Notes under the pieces: model-generated
Seen by the model: only the letters and a program-made list of their open reading frames with translations
What the model was told of the DNA's origin: nothing
The model's database searches: none
Part shown: piece by piece, positions 33,232 through 42,461 of the stretch
Layout of the letters: each line of letters starts with the position of its first letter
Numbering within the stretch: position 1 is the first letter of the stretch
Origin: Halorubrum sp. 48-1-W
GTDB lineage: Archaea > Halobacteriota > Halobacteria > Halobacteriales > Haloferacaceae
NCBI RefSeq assembly: GCF_003287355.1
Contig: NZ_QMIM01000018.1
Location: 1 to 64,000, forward strand
Direction of reading: 5' to 3'
Length of the DNA stretch: 64,000 nucleotides
Program-made: the position numbers and the translations under genes

Positions 33232-36087
33232 ATGCCAACGGGGATCGTCGGGGAGTTCCTCGAACTCAAGGCGGGCACGGACGCCGACGTCCTCGCGATG
33301 CAGTGTGGCGACTTCTACGAGTTCTTCGCCGACGACGCCGAGCTGGTCGCCGACGAACTCGACTTAACGGTCTCCCAGAAGTCCTCGCACGGGTCGTCGT
33401 ACCCGATGGCGGGCGTCCCGCTCTCGGAGCTGACGCCGTACCTGAAGGCGCTCGTCGAGCGGGGGTACCGGGTCGCGGTCGCGGACCAGTACGAGACGGA
33501 CGACGGCGGCCACGCGCGGGAGGTGACCCGGGTCGTCACGCCGGGGACGCTCCTCGAGACCAGCGACGACGACGCGCGCTACCTGGCGACGGTCGTACAC
33601 GGCGGCGAGGGCGTCGGACGTGGAAGCGACCGCGACGCCGACGGCGACGACGGCCCCTACGGGGTCGCGTTCGCGGACGTCACCACCGGGCGGTTCCTCG
33701 CCACGGCAGTCGACGACCGAAGCGACCTCCGGGCGGAGCTGTACCGGTTCGACCCCGCGGAGGTGGTGCCCGGCCCCGCCCTCCGGAACGACGACGCGTT
33801 CCTCGCCTCGATCCGCGAGGACCTCTCCGGCTCCGTCTCCGTCTTCGACGCGGAGGCGTTCGCGCCGGGGCGGGCAACCCACGAAGTCCGCGAGCAGTTC
33901 GGGGCGGCGACCGCCGACAGCGTCGGGCTCGACTCCGAACCCGCGAGGCGGGCGGCCGGCGCGGCGCTGGCGTACGTCGCGGAGACGGGTGCGGGCGTGC
34001 TCGCGTCGATGACGCGCCTGACGGCGTACGGCGCGAGCGACCACGTCGAACTCGACGCGACGACCCAGCGAAACCTCGAGTTGACGGAGACGATGCGCGG
34101 GGAGACGGCGGGGTCGCTTTACGCCGCCGTCGACCACACGGTCACCGCCGCGGGCGGGCGGCTGCTCCGCGAATGGCTCACGCGGCCGATACGCGACCGC
34201 GAGGAGCTGGACCGCCGGCTCGACGCGGTGGAGGCGTTGGCGTCGGCCGCGCTCGCTCGCGACCGGCTCCGTGAGACGCTCGGGGACGCGTACGACCTCG
34301 AACGGCTGGCAGCCCGGACGACGAGCGGGAGCGCGGGCGCACGGGAGCTCTCGTCGGTCCGGGACACCCTCGCCCTGCTCCCCGCGCTCGCGGAGGCGAT
34401 CGAGGGGACGGAACTCGCGGACTCGCCGGTCACAGCGGTCCTCCGGCGGCCGGACCGCGACCGCGCCCGCGACCTCCACGGCGAGCTGGAGGGTGCGCTC
34501 ACGGCGGACCCGCCGAAGACGAAGACGGAGGGCGGGATCTTTCGGACGGGGTACGACGACGAGCTCGACGACCTCATCGAGCGCCACGAGACCGTCCTCG
34601 AGTGGCTCGACACGCTCGCCGAGCGCGAGAAGCGGGAACACGGGCTCAGCCACGTCACGGTCGACCGGAACACGACGGACGGCTACTACATCCAGGTCGG
34701 CAAGTCCGTGGCGGACCGGGTGCCGGAACACTACCGGGAGATCAAGACGCTGAAGAACTCGAAGCGGTTCGTCACCGACGAGCTGGAGGAGCGCGAACGC
34801 GAGGTGCTCCGGCTCGAGGAGGCCCGAAGTGACCTGGAGTACGAGCTGTTCGAGGCGCTTCGCGAGCGGGTCGCCGAGGCAGTGACGCTGTTACAGGACG
34901 TCGGCCGGGCGGTCGCCGAGCTGGACGCGCTCGCGTCGCTCGCGACCCACGCAGCGGGAAACGACTGGACGCGCCCGACGCTCGCGGAGTCGCGGACCCT
35001 CTCGATCGAGGCGGGCAGACACCCGGTGGTCGAGCGGACGACCGATTTCGTGCCGAACGACCTCGAGCTCGACGCGGAGCGCGGCTTCCTGATCGTCACG
35101 GGCCCGAACATGAGCGGGAAGTCGACGTACATGCGGCAGGCGGCGCTGATCCAGTTGCTCGCGCAGACGGGGTCGTTCGTCCCCGCTCGGGCCGCCGAGG
35201 TGGGCCTCGTCGACGGGATCTACACCCGGGTCGGCGCGCTCGACGAGCTGGCACAGGGCCGGTCGACGTTCATGGTCGAGATGCAGGAGCTGTCGAACAT
35301 CCTCCACTCGGCGACGGAGGAGTCGCTCGTGATCCTGGACGAGGTGGGCCGCGGCACCGCCACCTACGACGGGATCTCCATCGCGTGGGCAGCGACGGAG
35401 TACCTCCACAACGAGGTTCGCGCGCGAACCCTCTTCGCCACGCACTACCACGAGCTGACGACGCTCGCGGACCACCTCCCGCGCGTCGAGAACGTCCACG
35501 TCGCGGTCGACGAGCGCGACGGCGACGTGACGTTCCTCCGGACGGTCCGGGAGGGGCCGACGAACCGGTCGTACGGCGTCCACGTCGCGGACATCGCCGG
35601 CGTCCCGGAGCCGGTCGTCGACCGCGCGGGTCGGGTCCTCGACCGCCTGCGCGAGGAGAAGGCGATCGAGGCGAAGGGCAGTTCGCGGGACGGGGGCAGC
35701 GGGACGAGACAGGTCGTCTTCGACCTCTCGACCGGGTCGTTCGCGGGAAGCGGGGATGGGGAAGCCAGCGCGCGAAACGGTGGAGACGGCGACCGGAGCG
35801 ACGGGGGCGACGCCGGCGACCGCGGGAACGGACCGGCCGGCACGACGGCGTCCTCCGTCGGGGAAACGGCGGAGTCGGCGGAGTCACCGGAAACGGCGGA
35901 GTCGGCGGAGTCACCGGAAACGGCGGAGTCGGCGGAGTCGACTGAGTCGGCGGAATCGACTGAATCGGTCGAACTCGACGCGGAGACGCGTGCGGTCATC
36001 GAGGAGCTGACCGACGTCGACGTCACAGCGACCGCACCGGTGGAGTTGCTCTCGCGCGTCAAGGAGTGGCAGGACCGGCTGGAGTGA
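33232..36087 (+). CDS. mutS: DNA mismatch repair protein MutS
   Basis: This 951-residue MutS1-type protein recognises base mismatches and small loops. The mismatch-reading motif is QCGDFYEFF with Phe28 and Glu30. Connector, lever and clamp domains follow. The ABC-type ATPase has Walker A GPNMSGKST from residue 624, signature-like ELSNIL and Walker B VILDEVGRGTATYDG (Asp703, Glu704). The C-terminus carries an acidic, low-complexity linker built from repeated ETAESAESP (DNA repeat 35863-35943) before a final helical piece (VIEELTDVDVTATAPVELLSRVKEWQDRL). TTTTAGC lies about 26 nt before ATG 33232, suggesting a leaderless transcript. No mutL is in this window. Confidence 0.95.
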   Translation: MPTGIVGEFLELKAGTDADVLAMQCGDFYEFFADDAELVADELDLTVSQKSSHGSSYPMAGVPLSELTPYLKALVERGYRVAVADQYETDDGGHAREVTRVVTPGTLLETSDDDARYLATVVHGGEGVGRGSDRDADGDDGPYGVAFADVTTGRFLATAVDDRSDLRAELYRFDPAEVVPGPALRNDDAFLASIREDLSGSVSVFDAEAFAPGRATHEVREQFGAATADSVGLDSEPARRAAGAALAYVAETGAGVLASMTRLTAYGASDHVELDATTQRNLELTETMRGETAGSLYAAVDHTVTAAGGRLLREWLTRPIRDREELDRRLDAVEALASAALARDRLRETLGDAYDLERLAARTTSGSAGARELSSVRDTLALLPALAEAIEGTELADSPVTAVLRRPDRDRARDLHGELEGALTADPPKTKTEGGIFRTGYDDELDDLIERHETVLEWLDTLAEREKREHGLSHVTVDRNTTDGYYIQVGKSVADRVPEHYREIKTLKNSKRFVTDELEEREREVLRLEEARSDLEYELFEALRERVAEAVTLLQDVGRAVAELDALASLATHAAGNDWTRPTLAESRTLSIEAGRHPVVERTTDFVPNDLELDAERGFLIVTGPNMSGKSTYMRQAALIQLLAQTGSFVPARAAEVGLVDGIYTRVGALDELAQGRSTFMVEMQELSNILHSATEESLVILDEVGRGTATYDGISIAWAATEYLHNEVRARTLFATHYHELTTLADHLPRVENVHVAVDERDGDVTFLRTVREGPTNRSYGVHVADIAGVPEPVVDRAGRVLDRLREEKAIEAKGSSRDGGSGTRQVVFDLSTGSFAGSGDGEASARNGGDGDRSDGGDAGDRGNGPAGTTASSVGETAESAESPETAESAESPETAESAESTESAESTESVELDAETRAVIEELTDVDVTATAPVELLSRVKEWQDRLE
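35863..35943. repeat. 27-bp in-frame tandem repeats in mutS
   Basis: Units at 35863-35889 and 35890-35916 are identical, and a third at 35917-35943 differs at its end. They encode ETAESAESP three times in the C-terminal linker of MutS. Because the unit is a multiple of three, copy-number change would keep the frame. Confidence 0.85.
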
Positions 36088-36178
36088 CGTTGGTCGGTTC
36101 CCCGTGGTCGACCCGTCCGGACGAACGACGCGAGCGTCTGACGTAAGAACTAATGTGCGACCTCGTCGTAACACTGTT

Positions 36179-36532
36179 ATGGGAATTATGAGCAAGATCC
36201 TCGGCGGGGGCGGACAGCGCTCCGTCGACGACTACGTCGAACTCGACATAGACGACTTCGCCGAGGCGAAAGGGGAGGCGGGGATGACGGTACACATCGC
36301 GGAGATCGGCGACCAGAGCGACGTCATCCCGATCAAGGACGCGGTCTACGACGGCGACTTCGTCATCGCGGACATCACCCGCCACTCCACGTCGGACCGG
36401 ACGGTGGAACACATCATCGACGAGCTCCGCCAGGTGGCCGAGGAGGTCGACGGCGACATCGTCCAGAAGGGGGACGACCAGCTCGTGTTGACGCCGACCG
36501 GCGTGACCATCTCGCGGCAGAAGCTCTCGTGA
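36179..36532 (+). CDS. sepF: SepF-like cell division protein
   Basis: This 117-residue protein anchors FtsZ to the membrane in archaea that lack FtsA. The N-terminus MGIMSKILGGGG is the amphipathic membrane-binding helix. A linker is followed by the SepF core (VHIAEIGDQSDVIPIKDAVYDGDFVIADITRHSTSDRTVEHIIDELRQVAEEVDGDIVQKGDDQLVLTPTGVTI), which dimerises and binds the FtsZ tail. ATG 36179 gives this conserved N-terminus; an upstream in-frame start at 36104 would bury it. It lies between mutS and a sugar-phosphate dehydrogenase gene, each apparently with its own promoter. Confidence 0.92.
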   Translation: MGIMSKILGGGGQRSVDDYVELDIDDFAEAKGEAGMTVHIAEIGDQSDVIPIKDAVYDGDFVIADITRHSTSDRTVEHIIDELRQVAEEVDGDIVQKGDDQLVLTPTGVTISRQKLS

Positions 36533-36608
36533 GGGCGCCACCCGGCCGTCGACGTCTCGGCGGCCGAACCGTGTCATATATGCCGTCCTCGCGTCCATAG
36601 TAGGCTGA

Positions 36609-37415
36609 ATGGACGATCCGGTCCTACTCACAGGCGCGGGCGGGCGGGTCGGCCAGGCCATCCTCGACGGCATCGGCGAGGAGTACGATTGGCGGCTCCT
36701 CGACCGCGAGCCGATCCCGGCCGCGAAGGTCCCGGACCGGGTGACGGACGCCGACCAGTACGTCGCCGACATCACCGACGAGCGCGCCGTCCGCGAGGCC
36801 ATGACGGGCGTGAACGCGGTCATCCACCTCGCGGGCGACCCGCGGAAGACCGCGCCGTGGGAGTCCGTCCTCCGGAACAACATCGACGGGACGCAGGTGG
36901 TGATGCGCACGGCCGCCGAGGCCGGCGTCGAGAAGTTCGCGTTCGCCTCCTCGAACCACGCCGTCGGCGGCTACGAGACCGACGACCGGACCCCCGACCT
37001 CTACCGTCCCGACGACGACTACCGGCTCGACGGCGAGGAGCTCCCCCGGCCGGGGAACCTCTACGGCGTCTCGAAGGCGACGGGCGAGTTCCTCGGGCGG
37101 TACTACCACGACGAGACCGGGATGGCCGTCGTCTGCGTCCGCATCGGCAACCTCACCAAGGACCACCCGCCGCGCGAGTACGAGCGCGGCCAGGCGATGT
37201 GGCTCTCACACGGCGACTGTGCGCACCTCTTCGACCGGTGTCTCCGGGCGGAGTACGGCTTCGAGATCGTCTACGGGATCTCCGACAACGACCGGAAGTA
37301 CTACTCGATCGAGCGCGCCCGCGAGGTCCTCGGCTACGACCCGCAGGACAACTCCGCGAACTACACCTTCGAGGGCGAACCGATCGGCGAGGACCCGCCG
37401 ACCGACGAGCCCTGA
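36609..37415 (+). CDS. azf: NAD-dependent glucose-6-phosphate dehydrogenase, SDR type
   Basis: This 268-residue extended short-chain dehydrogenase has the Rossmann motif LLTGAGGRVGQA (residues 7-18) and the catalytic pair Tyr152 and Lys156 in NLYGVSKATGE. SSNHAVGGYETDDRTPDLYRP and RIGNLTKDHPPREYERGQAMWLS are close to my memory of Azf of Haloferax volcanii, the enzyme that opens the haloarchaeal oxidative pentose phosphate pathway. The similarity is recalled, not computed; another NAD-dependent sugar epimerase/dehydratase is the alternative. CATATATG lies about 31 nt upstream of ATG 36609. The end is convergent with a DUF309-like gene, 9 bp away. Confidence 0.8.
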   Translation: MDDPVLLTGAGGRVGQAILDGIGEEYDWRLLDREPIPAAKVPDRVTDADQYVADITDERAVREAMTGVNAVIHLAGDPRKTAPWESVLRNNIDGTQVVMRTAAEAGVEKFAFASSNHAVGGYETDDRTPDLYRPDDDYRLDGEELPRPGNLYGVSKATGEFLGRYYHDETGMAVVCVRIGNLTKDHPPREYERGQAMWLSHGDCAHLFDRCLRAEYGFEIVYGISDNDRKYYSIERAREVLGYDPQDNSANYTFEGEPIGEDPPTDEP

Positions 37416-37424
37416 CACCCCCGC

Positions 37425-38357
37425 TCACTCGAACAGGCTCGAGACGTCCCGGCGCTTGCGACGGTCGCGGTCGACGTGGTCGGCGATCCGCGCCGCGATC
37501 TGCGGGCGCGCCTCCGGCCGGCGGAGATACGCGAACACCAGCTCCGTGACCTCCGTCCGGCCCGTCCCGCGTTCCTCGCGCGCGAGCACGACCGCGGCCG
37601 ACATCGTTTCCTCGTCCCCGGCGTCGACCGCGGCCGCCAACGCCGGCGCGGCCGAGAGCGTCGCTGTGAGGTCCAGGTCCTCGAACTCGACAGCTGTCCC
37701 GTCGATCCGGAGCGATGGGAGGTCGACGGCGGCCGCTTCCGGATCGGCAACCGTCGCTTCGGGGTCGTCGGCGAGCCGTCGGCACCACTCGCGGACGAGC
37801 TCGAGCTCGATCCCGCGGGACTCCTCGTCGAGCCCGTCCAGGAGACGTAGGGCACGTGTGGCGTGGTCCACGACGGCGGACCGGTCCCCGTTTCTCGCGT
37901 GGTCGGCTGTGGTCGCGACCGCAACCAGTCCGCGACGGAGCCGCTGGTCCGCGGGTTCGGTATCGGCGACGGCAGCGTCGGCGCCGGCAAAGTCGGCGTC
38001 GGCAACGTCGGCGTCGGCAACGTCGGCAGCGTCGGCGCCGGCAACGTCGGCGCCGGCAACGTCGGCGTCGGCAACGCTCGCGATCCGCGCCGACTGCCAC
38101 CGATCGCGCGCGGCGAGGGCGTGCCCGGCGTTGAACAGCGCGACCCCCGCCTCGAACACGGCGTCGACCGCTTCGTCGCGTTCGTCGGCGGTCCCGCAAC
38201 CGTCCGTGTGGTTGCTGTCGCCGTTGTCGCCACTGTCGCCGCGGTCGCCGCGGTCGTCGCTGTCGCCGCGGTCGTCGCTGTCGCCACTGTCGTCGCGGTC
38301 GCCGCCGTCGTCGCGGGAACCGTGCTCGTCGCGGTCGCCACTGTCGTCGCGCGTCAC
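37425..38357 (-). CDS. DUF309-like protein with repetitive Asp-rich insertions
   Basis: This 310-residue acidic protein starts at GTG 38357; this start is supported by GTTTATG at 38383-38389, about 29 nt upstream. Residues 1-50 are low complexity (DRDDSGDSDDRGDSDDRGDRGDSG). A helical DUF309-like region follows (AVFEAGVALFNAGHALAARDRWQSA... RLRRGLVAVATTADHARNGDRSAVVDHATRALRLL), interrupted by an Ala/Asp repeat (ADADVAGADVAGADA...) encoded by a 15-bp DNA repeat. The C-terminal part is an unrecognised acidic domain ending KRRDVSSLFE. The DUF309 assignment is from the FNAGH...RW pattern and is moderate. The molecular function of DUF309 is not known to me. Confidence 0.65.
   Translation of the reverse strand: MTRDDSGDRDEHGSRDDGGDRDDSGDSDDRGDSDDRGDRGDSGDNGDSNHTDGCGTADERDEAVDAVFEAGVALFNAGHALAARDRWQSARIASVADADVAGADVAGADAADVADADVADADFAGADAAVADTEPADQRLRRGLVAVATTADHARNGDRSAVVDHATRALRLLDGLDEESRGIELELVREWCRRLADDPEATVADPEAAAVDLPSLRIDGTAVEFEDLDLTATLSAAPALAAAVDAGDEETMSAAVVLAREERGTGRTEVTELVFAYLRRPEARPQIAARIADHVDRDRRKRRDVSSLFE
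37976..38080. repeat. 15-bp degenerate coding repeat
   Basis: About seven units of GTCGGCGYCGGCAAC occur here in the plus-strand reading, with one short unit interrupting. They encode the pseudo-pentapeptide (A/G)DADV on the minus strand inside the DUF309-like gene. This is a likely slippage tract rather than a structured pentapeptide-repeat domain. Confidence 0.75.
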
Positions 38358-38452
38358 GTCGAGCGCCTCGGTCGTGGACGAGCATAAACCCCGAGTTCGA
38401 CCGTCGCAGAACCAACATAGTAATCTGCTGAGAATACAATAATACGATAGAC

Positions 38453-40309
38453 GTGTCAAGTAGCCTCCTTCCGGTCGTCGCGGTCGTCCTCGTTTCGGGG
38501 CTTGGCGTACAGTTGCTCGCACACCGGTTGAAGCTTCCGAGCGTCGTCTTCTACCTCGTGATCGGGGTCGTCCTCGGTCCCGAGCTACTCGGGCTCGTAA
38601 CCCTTGACACGTTCGGGAACGGCCTCGAGATCATCGTCGGCCTGAGCGTCGCGATCATCGTCTTCGAGGGGGCGTTCGCGCTCCGGATCGACCGGATCCG
38701 GCGTGCGTCGACGGTCTCGCTCCGGCTCGTCACGGTCAGCGCGGTCGTGATGTTCGTCGGAACCACGCTGGCGGTTCGGCTCCTCGAGGGAGCGACCTGG
38801 GAGATCGCGTTGCTGATCGGGGCGTTGCTCGTCGCGACCGGCCCCACGGTCATCACGCCGATACTCACCGTCGTCCGCGTCAGGGACCACGTGGCGACGG
38901 CGCTGGAGACGGAGGGGATCGTCAACGACGTGACCGCGGCGATCGTTGCCGTGGTCGTCTTCGAGACGTTGCTACTCGACGACCTCGGCGTGCCCGCGAC
39001 GTTCCTCTCCTTCCTCCAGCGGTTCGGTACCGGCGTCGCTGCGGGGGTACTCGGGGCGGGCGTCATCTACCTGCTTTTGAACAGCGAGTTGGTCCCCGAA
39101 CGCGACGTCCAGGCGTCACAGTTCCTCGTGTTGGCCGCGGCGGTCGGGTCGTTCGCGGCCGCCGAAGTCGTCGCGGCGGAGGCGGGCATCGCCGCGGCGG
39201 CGACGAGCGGGATACTGCTCGGCAACGCCGACATCGACAACAGGGAGGAGATCGAGCGGTTCGCGGAGAACACGACGCTGATCGTGCTCTCGTTCGTGTT
39301 CATCTCGCTGGCCGCGCTGATAGACGTCGAGGCGATACTCGGGCTCGGCGTCGGCGCGATCGGGCTCGTTCTCGTCGTCATGCTCGTGTTACGTCCGCTG
39401 GGGGCGTTCATCGCCACGGTCGGCGTCGAGCGGTTCACGCGGCCGGAGCGGCTGTTCATCGCGGCTGTCGGCCCGCGCGGGATCATCCCGGCGAGCGTGG
39501 CGACGCTGTTCGCCATCGAGCTGGAGTTGGCGGGCAACGTCGCTGCCGGACAGCTACTCGTCGGGACGGTGTTCGCCGTCATCTTCGCGACGGTCGCGGT
39601 CGAGGCGGGGCTGGCGCGGCAGATCGGCGAGTACCTCGGAGTGTCACCAATGCGTACGATAATCATCGGCGGGGGTCGGATCGGCCAGGCGCTCGCCACA
39701 CGACTGGAGAACAGGGGCGAGTTCGTCGTCCTCGTCGAGATCGACGAGGACGTGGTCGAACGCGCGCGTGCCGAAGGATACACCGTTCGCGAGGGCGACG
39801 GGAGCGAGGCGGAGGCGTTGCGCAAAGCGGGGATCGAGGACGCCAAACGGTTCGTCACGACGACGGCCGACGACGACATCAACCTCCTCGCGTGCCAGCT
39901 CGCGATCACCAAGTTCGACGTCGAATCGGCGTACTCCCGGGTGAACCAGCCGGAGAACGTCGACGCGTTCGAGAGCATCGGCGTCAAGGCAATCGACGCC
40001 ACGACGGCGACCACGGTGGCCATCGACGACGAGATCGAACGCCCGGCGCTCACCCACTGGATGAACGAGCTCGGCGACGACCACGACGTCCAGGAGGTCG
40101 AGGTGACCTCCGAGCGGCTCGCCGGAAAGAGCATCCGCGACCTCAACGCGGAGATCCCCGACGGGACCTTCGTCGCCGTCGTCAGCCGCGACGGCGAGAA
40201 CCACGTTCCCACCGCGGACAGCGTGCTCGAGTACGGCGACCACGTCACGTTCATCGGGGACGCCGACGCCGTCAAGCAAGCGATGAGCCGGTTCCACCCA
40301 CACGACTGA
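38453..40309 (+). CDS. Cation/proton antiporter with RCK (TrkA-N/TrkA-C) regulatory domains
   Basis: This 618-residue membrane protein begins with a CPA1-type antiporter domain (residues 1-390, about 12 helices). The ion-binding motif TEGIVNDVTAA contains the Asn-Asp pair typical of electroneutral Na+(K+)/H+ exchangers. From about residue 400, an RCK domain follows (MRTIIIGGGRIGQALATRLENRGEFVVLVEIDEDVV), with a nucleotide-binding Rossmann fold and an RCK-C domain near 540-618 (VQEVEVTSERLAGKSIRDLN). A nucleotide-gated K+ or Na+ efflux role in osmotic or pH control is likely. The start is GTG 38453. The genes on either side are unrelated. Confidence 0.9.
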   Translation: MSSSLLPVVAVVLVSGLGVQLLAHRLKLPSVVFYLVIGVVLGPELLGLVTLDTFGNGLEIIVGLSVAIIVFEGAFALRIDRIRRASTVSLRLVTVSAVVMFVGTTLAVRLLEGATWEIALLIGALLVATGPTVITPILTVVRVRDHVATALETEGIVNDVTAAIVAVVVFETLLLDDLGVPATFLSFLQRFGTGVAAGVLGAGVIYLLLNSELVPERDVQASQFLVLAAAVGSFAAAEVVAAEAGIAAAATSGILLGNADIDNREEIERFAENTTLIVLSFVFISLAALIDVEAILGLGVGAIGLVLVVMLVLRPLGAFIATVGVERFTRPERLFIAAVGPRGIIPASVATLFAIELELAGNVAAGQLLVGTVFAVIFATVAVEAGLARQIGEYLGVSPMRTIIIGGGRIGQALATRLENRGEFVVLVEIDEDVVERARAEGYTVREGDGSEAEALRKAGIEDAKRFVTTTADDDINLLACQLAITKFDVESAYSRVNQPENVDAFESIGVKAIDATTATTVAIDDEIERPALTHWMNELGDDHDVQEVEVTSERLAGKSIRDLNAEIPDGTFVAVVSRDGENHVPTADSVLEYGDHVTFIGDADAVKQAMSRFHPHD

Positions 40310-40358
40310 TCGGCGTCGCCGGCGACGTTCTCGTCGAGGCCCACGCGTCTGAAAGAAC

Positions 40359-40512
40359 CGTCCTGACGGAGTCCTACGCGAGCGGCGTAGCTCGCCGGTT
40401 GGTGTGTCCGAAAACGTCCTGACGGAGTCCTACGCGAGCGGCGCAGCCGCGAGCGTAGGGCACGTCAGGACGCGAACGCCGAAGCAGGTGCTCCGCGAAG
40501 CGGAGCGCCTGC
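40359..40512. repeat. Repeats copying the tRNA-Arg 3' end, with hairpins
   Basis: A 29-bp direct repeat occupies 40359-40387 and 40415-40443. Its first 13 bases (CGTCCTGACGGAG) equal the 3' end of the tRNA-Arg gene (40523-40535), and an inverted copy of CGTCCTGACG lies at 40463-40472. Two imperfect hairpins follow: around 40428-40460 (CCTACGC/GCGTAGG) and around 40484-40512 (CAGGTGCTCCGC/GCGGAGCGCCTG). No gene lies in 40310-40522. Confidence 0.8.
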
Positions 40513-40522
40513 GAGAAGTGAG

Positions 40523-40595
40523 CGTCCTGACGGAGATTTGAACTCCGGTCCCTGGCTCCGCAAGCCAAGAGGATAGTCCACTACCCTACCAGGAC
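40523..40595 (-). tRNA. tRNA-Arg (anticodon GCG)
   Basis: The minus strand folds as a tRNA. The 7-bp acceptor is GTCCTGG/TCAGGAC with discriminator G. The D-arm contains GGGTAGTGGACTATCC. The anticodon stem is TTGGC/GCCAG around loop TTGCGGA (anticodon GCG, Arg codon CGC). The T-arm is CGGAG-TTCAAAT-CTCCG. There is no intron, and the CCA is not encoded. It stands alone between the antiporter and rpa2, with its 3' end facing a cluster of partial copies of itself. Confidence 0.95.
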
Positions 40596-40853
40596 TCGAC
40601 TACACCTACCGCCGAGATACTTAAGACGGTTACGGTCCGGCGTGCGCCGTGTCCGACGGTCGCACGGACCGGTCGCGGACCCGCCGAAGCGCCGAGGTCG
40701 GGTGAACGTTTTTGTACCGAACCGGGACGATGGGGTGGTATGGCGAGGGATCACGGTGCCGGAGCGCGGGGAGAAGGGGCGGTCGACGACGGCGCGGAAA
40801 CGGCGCAAGGACAACGCTTATCCGCGGAGTCGACGACCCTACGAGGTACGCGT

Positions 40854-42350
40854 ATGGGAGCCATAGAGGACGTCTACGAGGACCTCGAAACCGACGTCGA
40901 GTTCGAGGAGTTCGCGGCCGCCGTCGAGGACAAAGTCGAGCAGATGGGCGGGCTCGCCGACGAGGAGACCGCCGCGATGCTCATCGCGCACGAGCTCCGC
41001 GACGAGGAGGCCGACACCATCGCCGACATCGAGCCCGGCATGAACGACGTGAAGTTCCTCGGGAAGGTGACCTCCATCGGCGACGTCCGCACGTTCGACC
41101 GCGACGGCGAGGACGACGAGGGACGGGTCTGTAACGTCGACGTCGCGGACGCCTCCGGCTCCGTCCGGGTCGCCCTCTGGGACGAGATGGCGACCGCGGC
41201 CGAGGAGGAGCTGGAGGTCGGCCAGGTGCTCCGGGTCATGGGCCGGCCGAAGGAGGGGTACAGCGGCCTCGAGGTGAGCGCGGACAAGGTCGAACCGGAC
41301 GAGGACGCCGAGGTCGACGTCCAGGTGCTCGACACCTACCGCGTCGAGGACCTCTCGCTTGGCGCGTCCGACGTCGACCTGGTCGGGCAGGTGCTCGACA
41401 CCGACTCGGTCCGGACGTTCGACCGCGACGACGGCAGCGAGGGGCGGGTGGCGAACCTCACCGTCGGCGACGAGACGGGCCGGGTCCGGGTCACCCTGTG
41501 GGACGAGAAGGCCGACCTCGCCGAGGCGTTCGAGGCGGGCGAGGTGGTCGAGGTGGGCGACGGCTACGTCCGCGAGCGCGACGGCGACTTAGAGCTCCAC
41601 GTCGGGGACCGCGGCACCGTCGACCGCGTCGACGAGGACGTCGAGTACGTCCCCGAGACGACCGACATCGCCGATCTGGAGATCGGTCAGACCGTCGACA
41701 TCGCGGGCGGGGTCATCGAGACTGACCCGGTCCGGACGTTCGACCGCGACGACGGCTCCGAGGGACAGGTCCGGAACGTCCGGATCAAAGACGGGACGGG
41801 CGAGATCCGCGTCGCGCTGTGGGGCGACAAGGCGGACCGCGATATCGACTTGGCCGACCGCGTCGTCTTCACCGACGTGGAGATCCAGGACGGCTGGCAG
41901 GACGACCTGGAGGCGTCGGCGAACTGGCGGTCGACCGTCTCCGTACTCGACGGGGCGGGTGACGGAGCAGGGGGCGGACGGGCGACCGACGGCTCGACGG
42001 CCGGCGCCGCGGACGCGACGAACGCGACGGCGGCCGACACGGGGTTGGACGCCTTCGGCGACTCGGCGGGACCGGCCGACTCGGCGGGAACAGCCGACTC
42101 GACGGGAACAGCCGACGGGGCCGAAGCGGTCACGGACGGCGACGGTACCGTGACGGCGCCCGCCGACGCCGGACCCGCGGACGACGTGGAGTTCACGGGA
42201 ACGGTCGTCCAGACGGGGGACCCGGTCGTGTTGGACGACGGCGAGCGGACGAAAAGCGTCGAGACGGACGCGAGCCTGCGGCTCGGCGAGGAGGTCACGG
42301 TTCGCGGCCCGGAACGCGACGGGACGATCCACGCCGAGGACGTGTTCTGA
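40854..42350 (+). CDS. rpa2: RPA2-type single-stranded DNA-binding protein
   Basis: This 498-residue protein has three OB folds in series (roughly residues 60-160, 165-260 and 265-360), each carrying a variant of VRTFDRDDGSEGRVANL followed by a VRVALWDE strand. A disordered Ala/Asp/Thr-rich stretch near 370-430 then leads to a short C-terminal OB-like segment (VEFTGTVVQTGDPVVLDDGERTKSVETDASLRLGEEVTVRG). This matches haloarchaeal RPA2, the main and probably essential ssDNA-binding protein. ATG 40854 starts MGAIEDVYEDLE; an upstream in-frame start at 40740 adds low-homology residues. The second and third OB repeats share nearly identical DNA (around 41408 and 41729). Confidence 0.92.
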   Translation: MGAIEDVYEDLETDVEFEEFAAAVEDKVEQMGGLADEETAAMLIAHELRDEEADTIADIEPGMNDVKFLGKVTSIGDVRTFDRDGEDDEGRVCNVDVADASGSVRVALWDEMATAAEEELEVGQVLRVMGRPKEGYSGLEVSADKVEPDEDAEVDVQVLDTYRVEDLSLGASDVDLVGQVLDTDSVRTFDRDDGSEGRVANLTVGDETGRVRVTLWDEKADLAEAFEAGEVVEVGDGYVRERDGDLELHVGDRGTVDRVDEDVEYVPETTDIADLEIGQTVDIAGGVIETDPVRTFDRDDGSEGQVRNVRIKDGTGEIRVALWGDKADRDIDLADRVVFTDVEIQDGWQDDLEASANWRSTVSVLDGAGDGAGGGRATDGSTAGAADATNATAADTGLDAFGDSAGPADSAGTADSTGTADGAEAVTDGDGTVTAPADAGPADDVEFTGTVVQTGDPVVLDDGERTKSVETDASLRLGEEVTVRGPERDGTIHAEDVF

Positions 42351-42432
42351 AGGCGCGTCGTCGAGACGAAACGACCTGCTGAGTGGCTTCGAGGCCGGCT
42401 TTCGGACGCGTAGACGCGAGTAACGGAAAGCG

Positions 42433-42439
42433 TTATACG
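42433..42439 (+). promoter_or_regulatory. TATA box of the histone gene
   Basis: GTTATAC, preceded by GAAAGC, lies 26 nt (centre to start) before ATG 42462. This is the usual haloarchaeal spacing for a leaderless transcript. It probably drives both the histone and the abutting deacetylase gene. Confidence 0.6.
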
Positions 42440-42461
42440 GTGGACGACCCCGACTGTGTGT

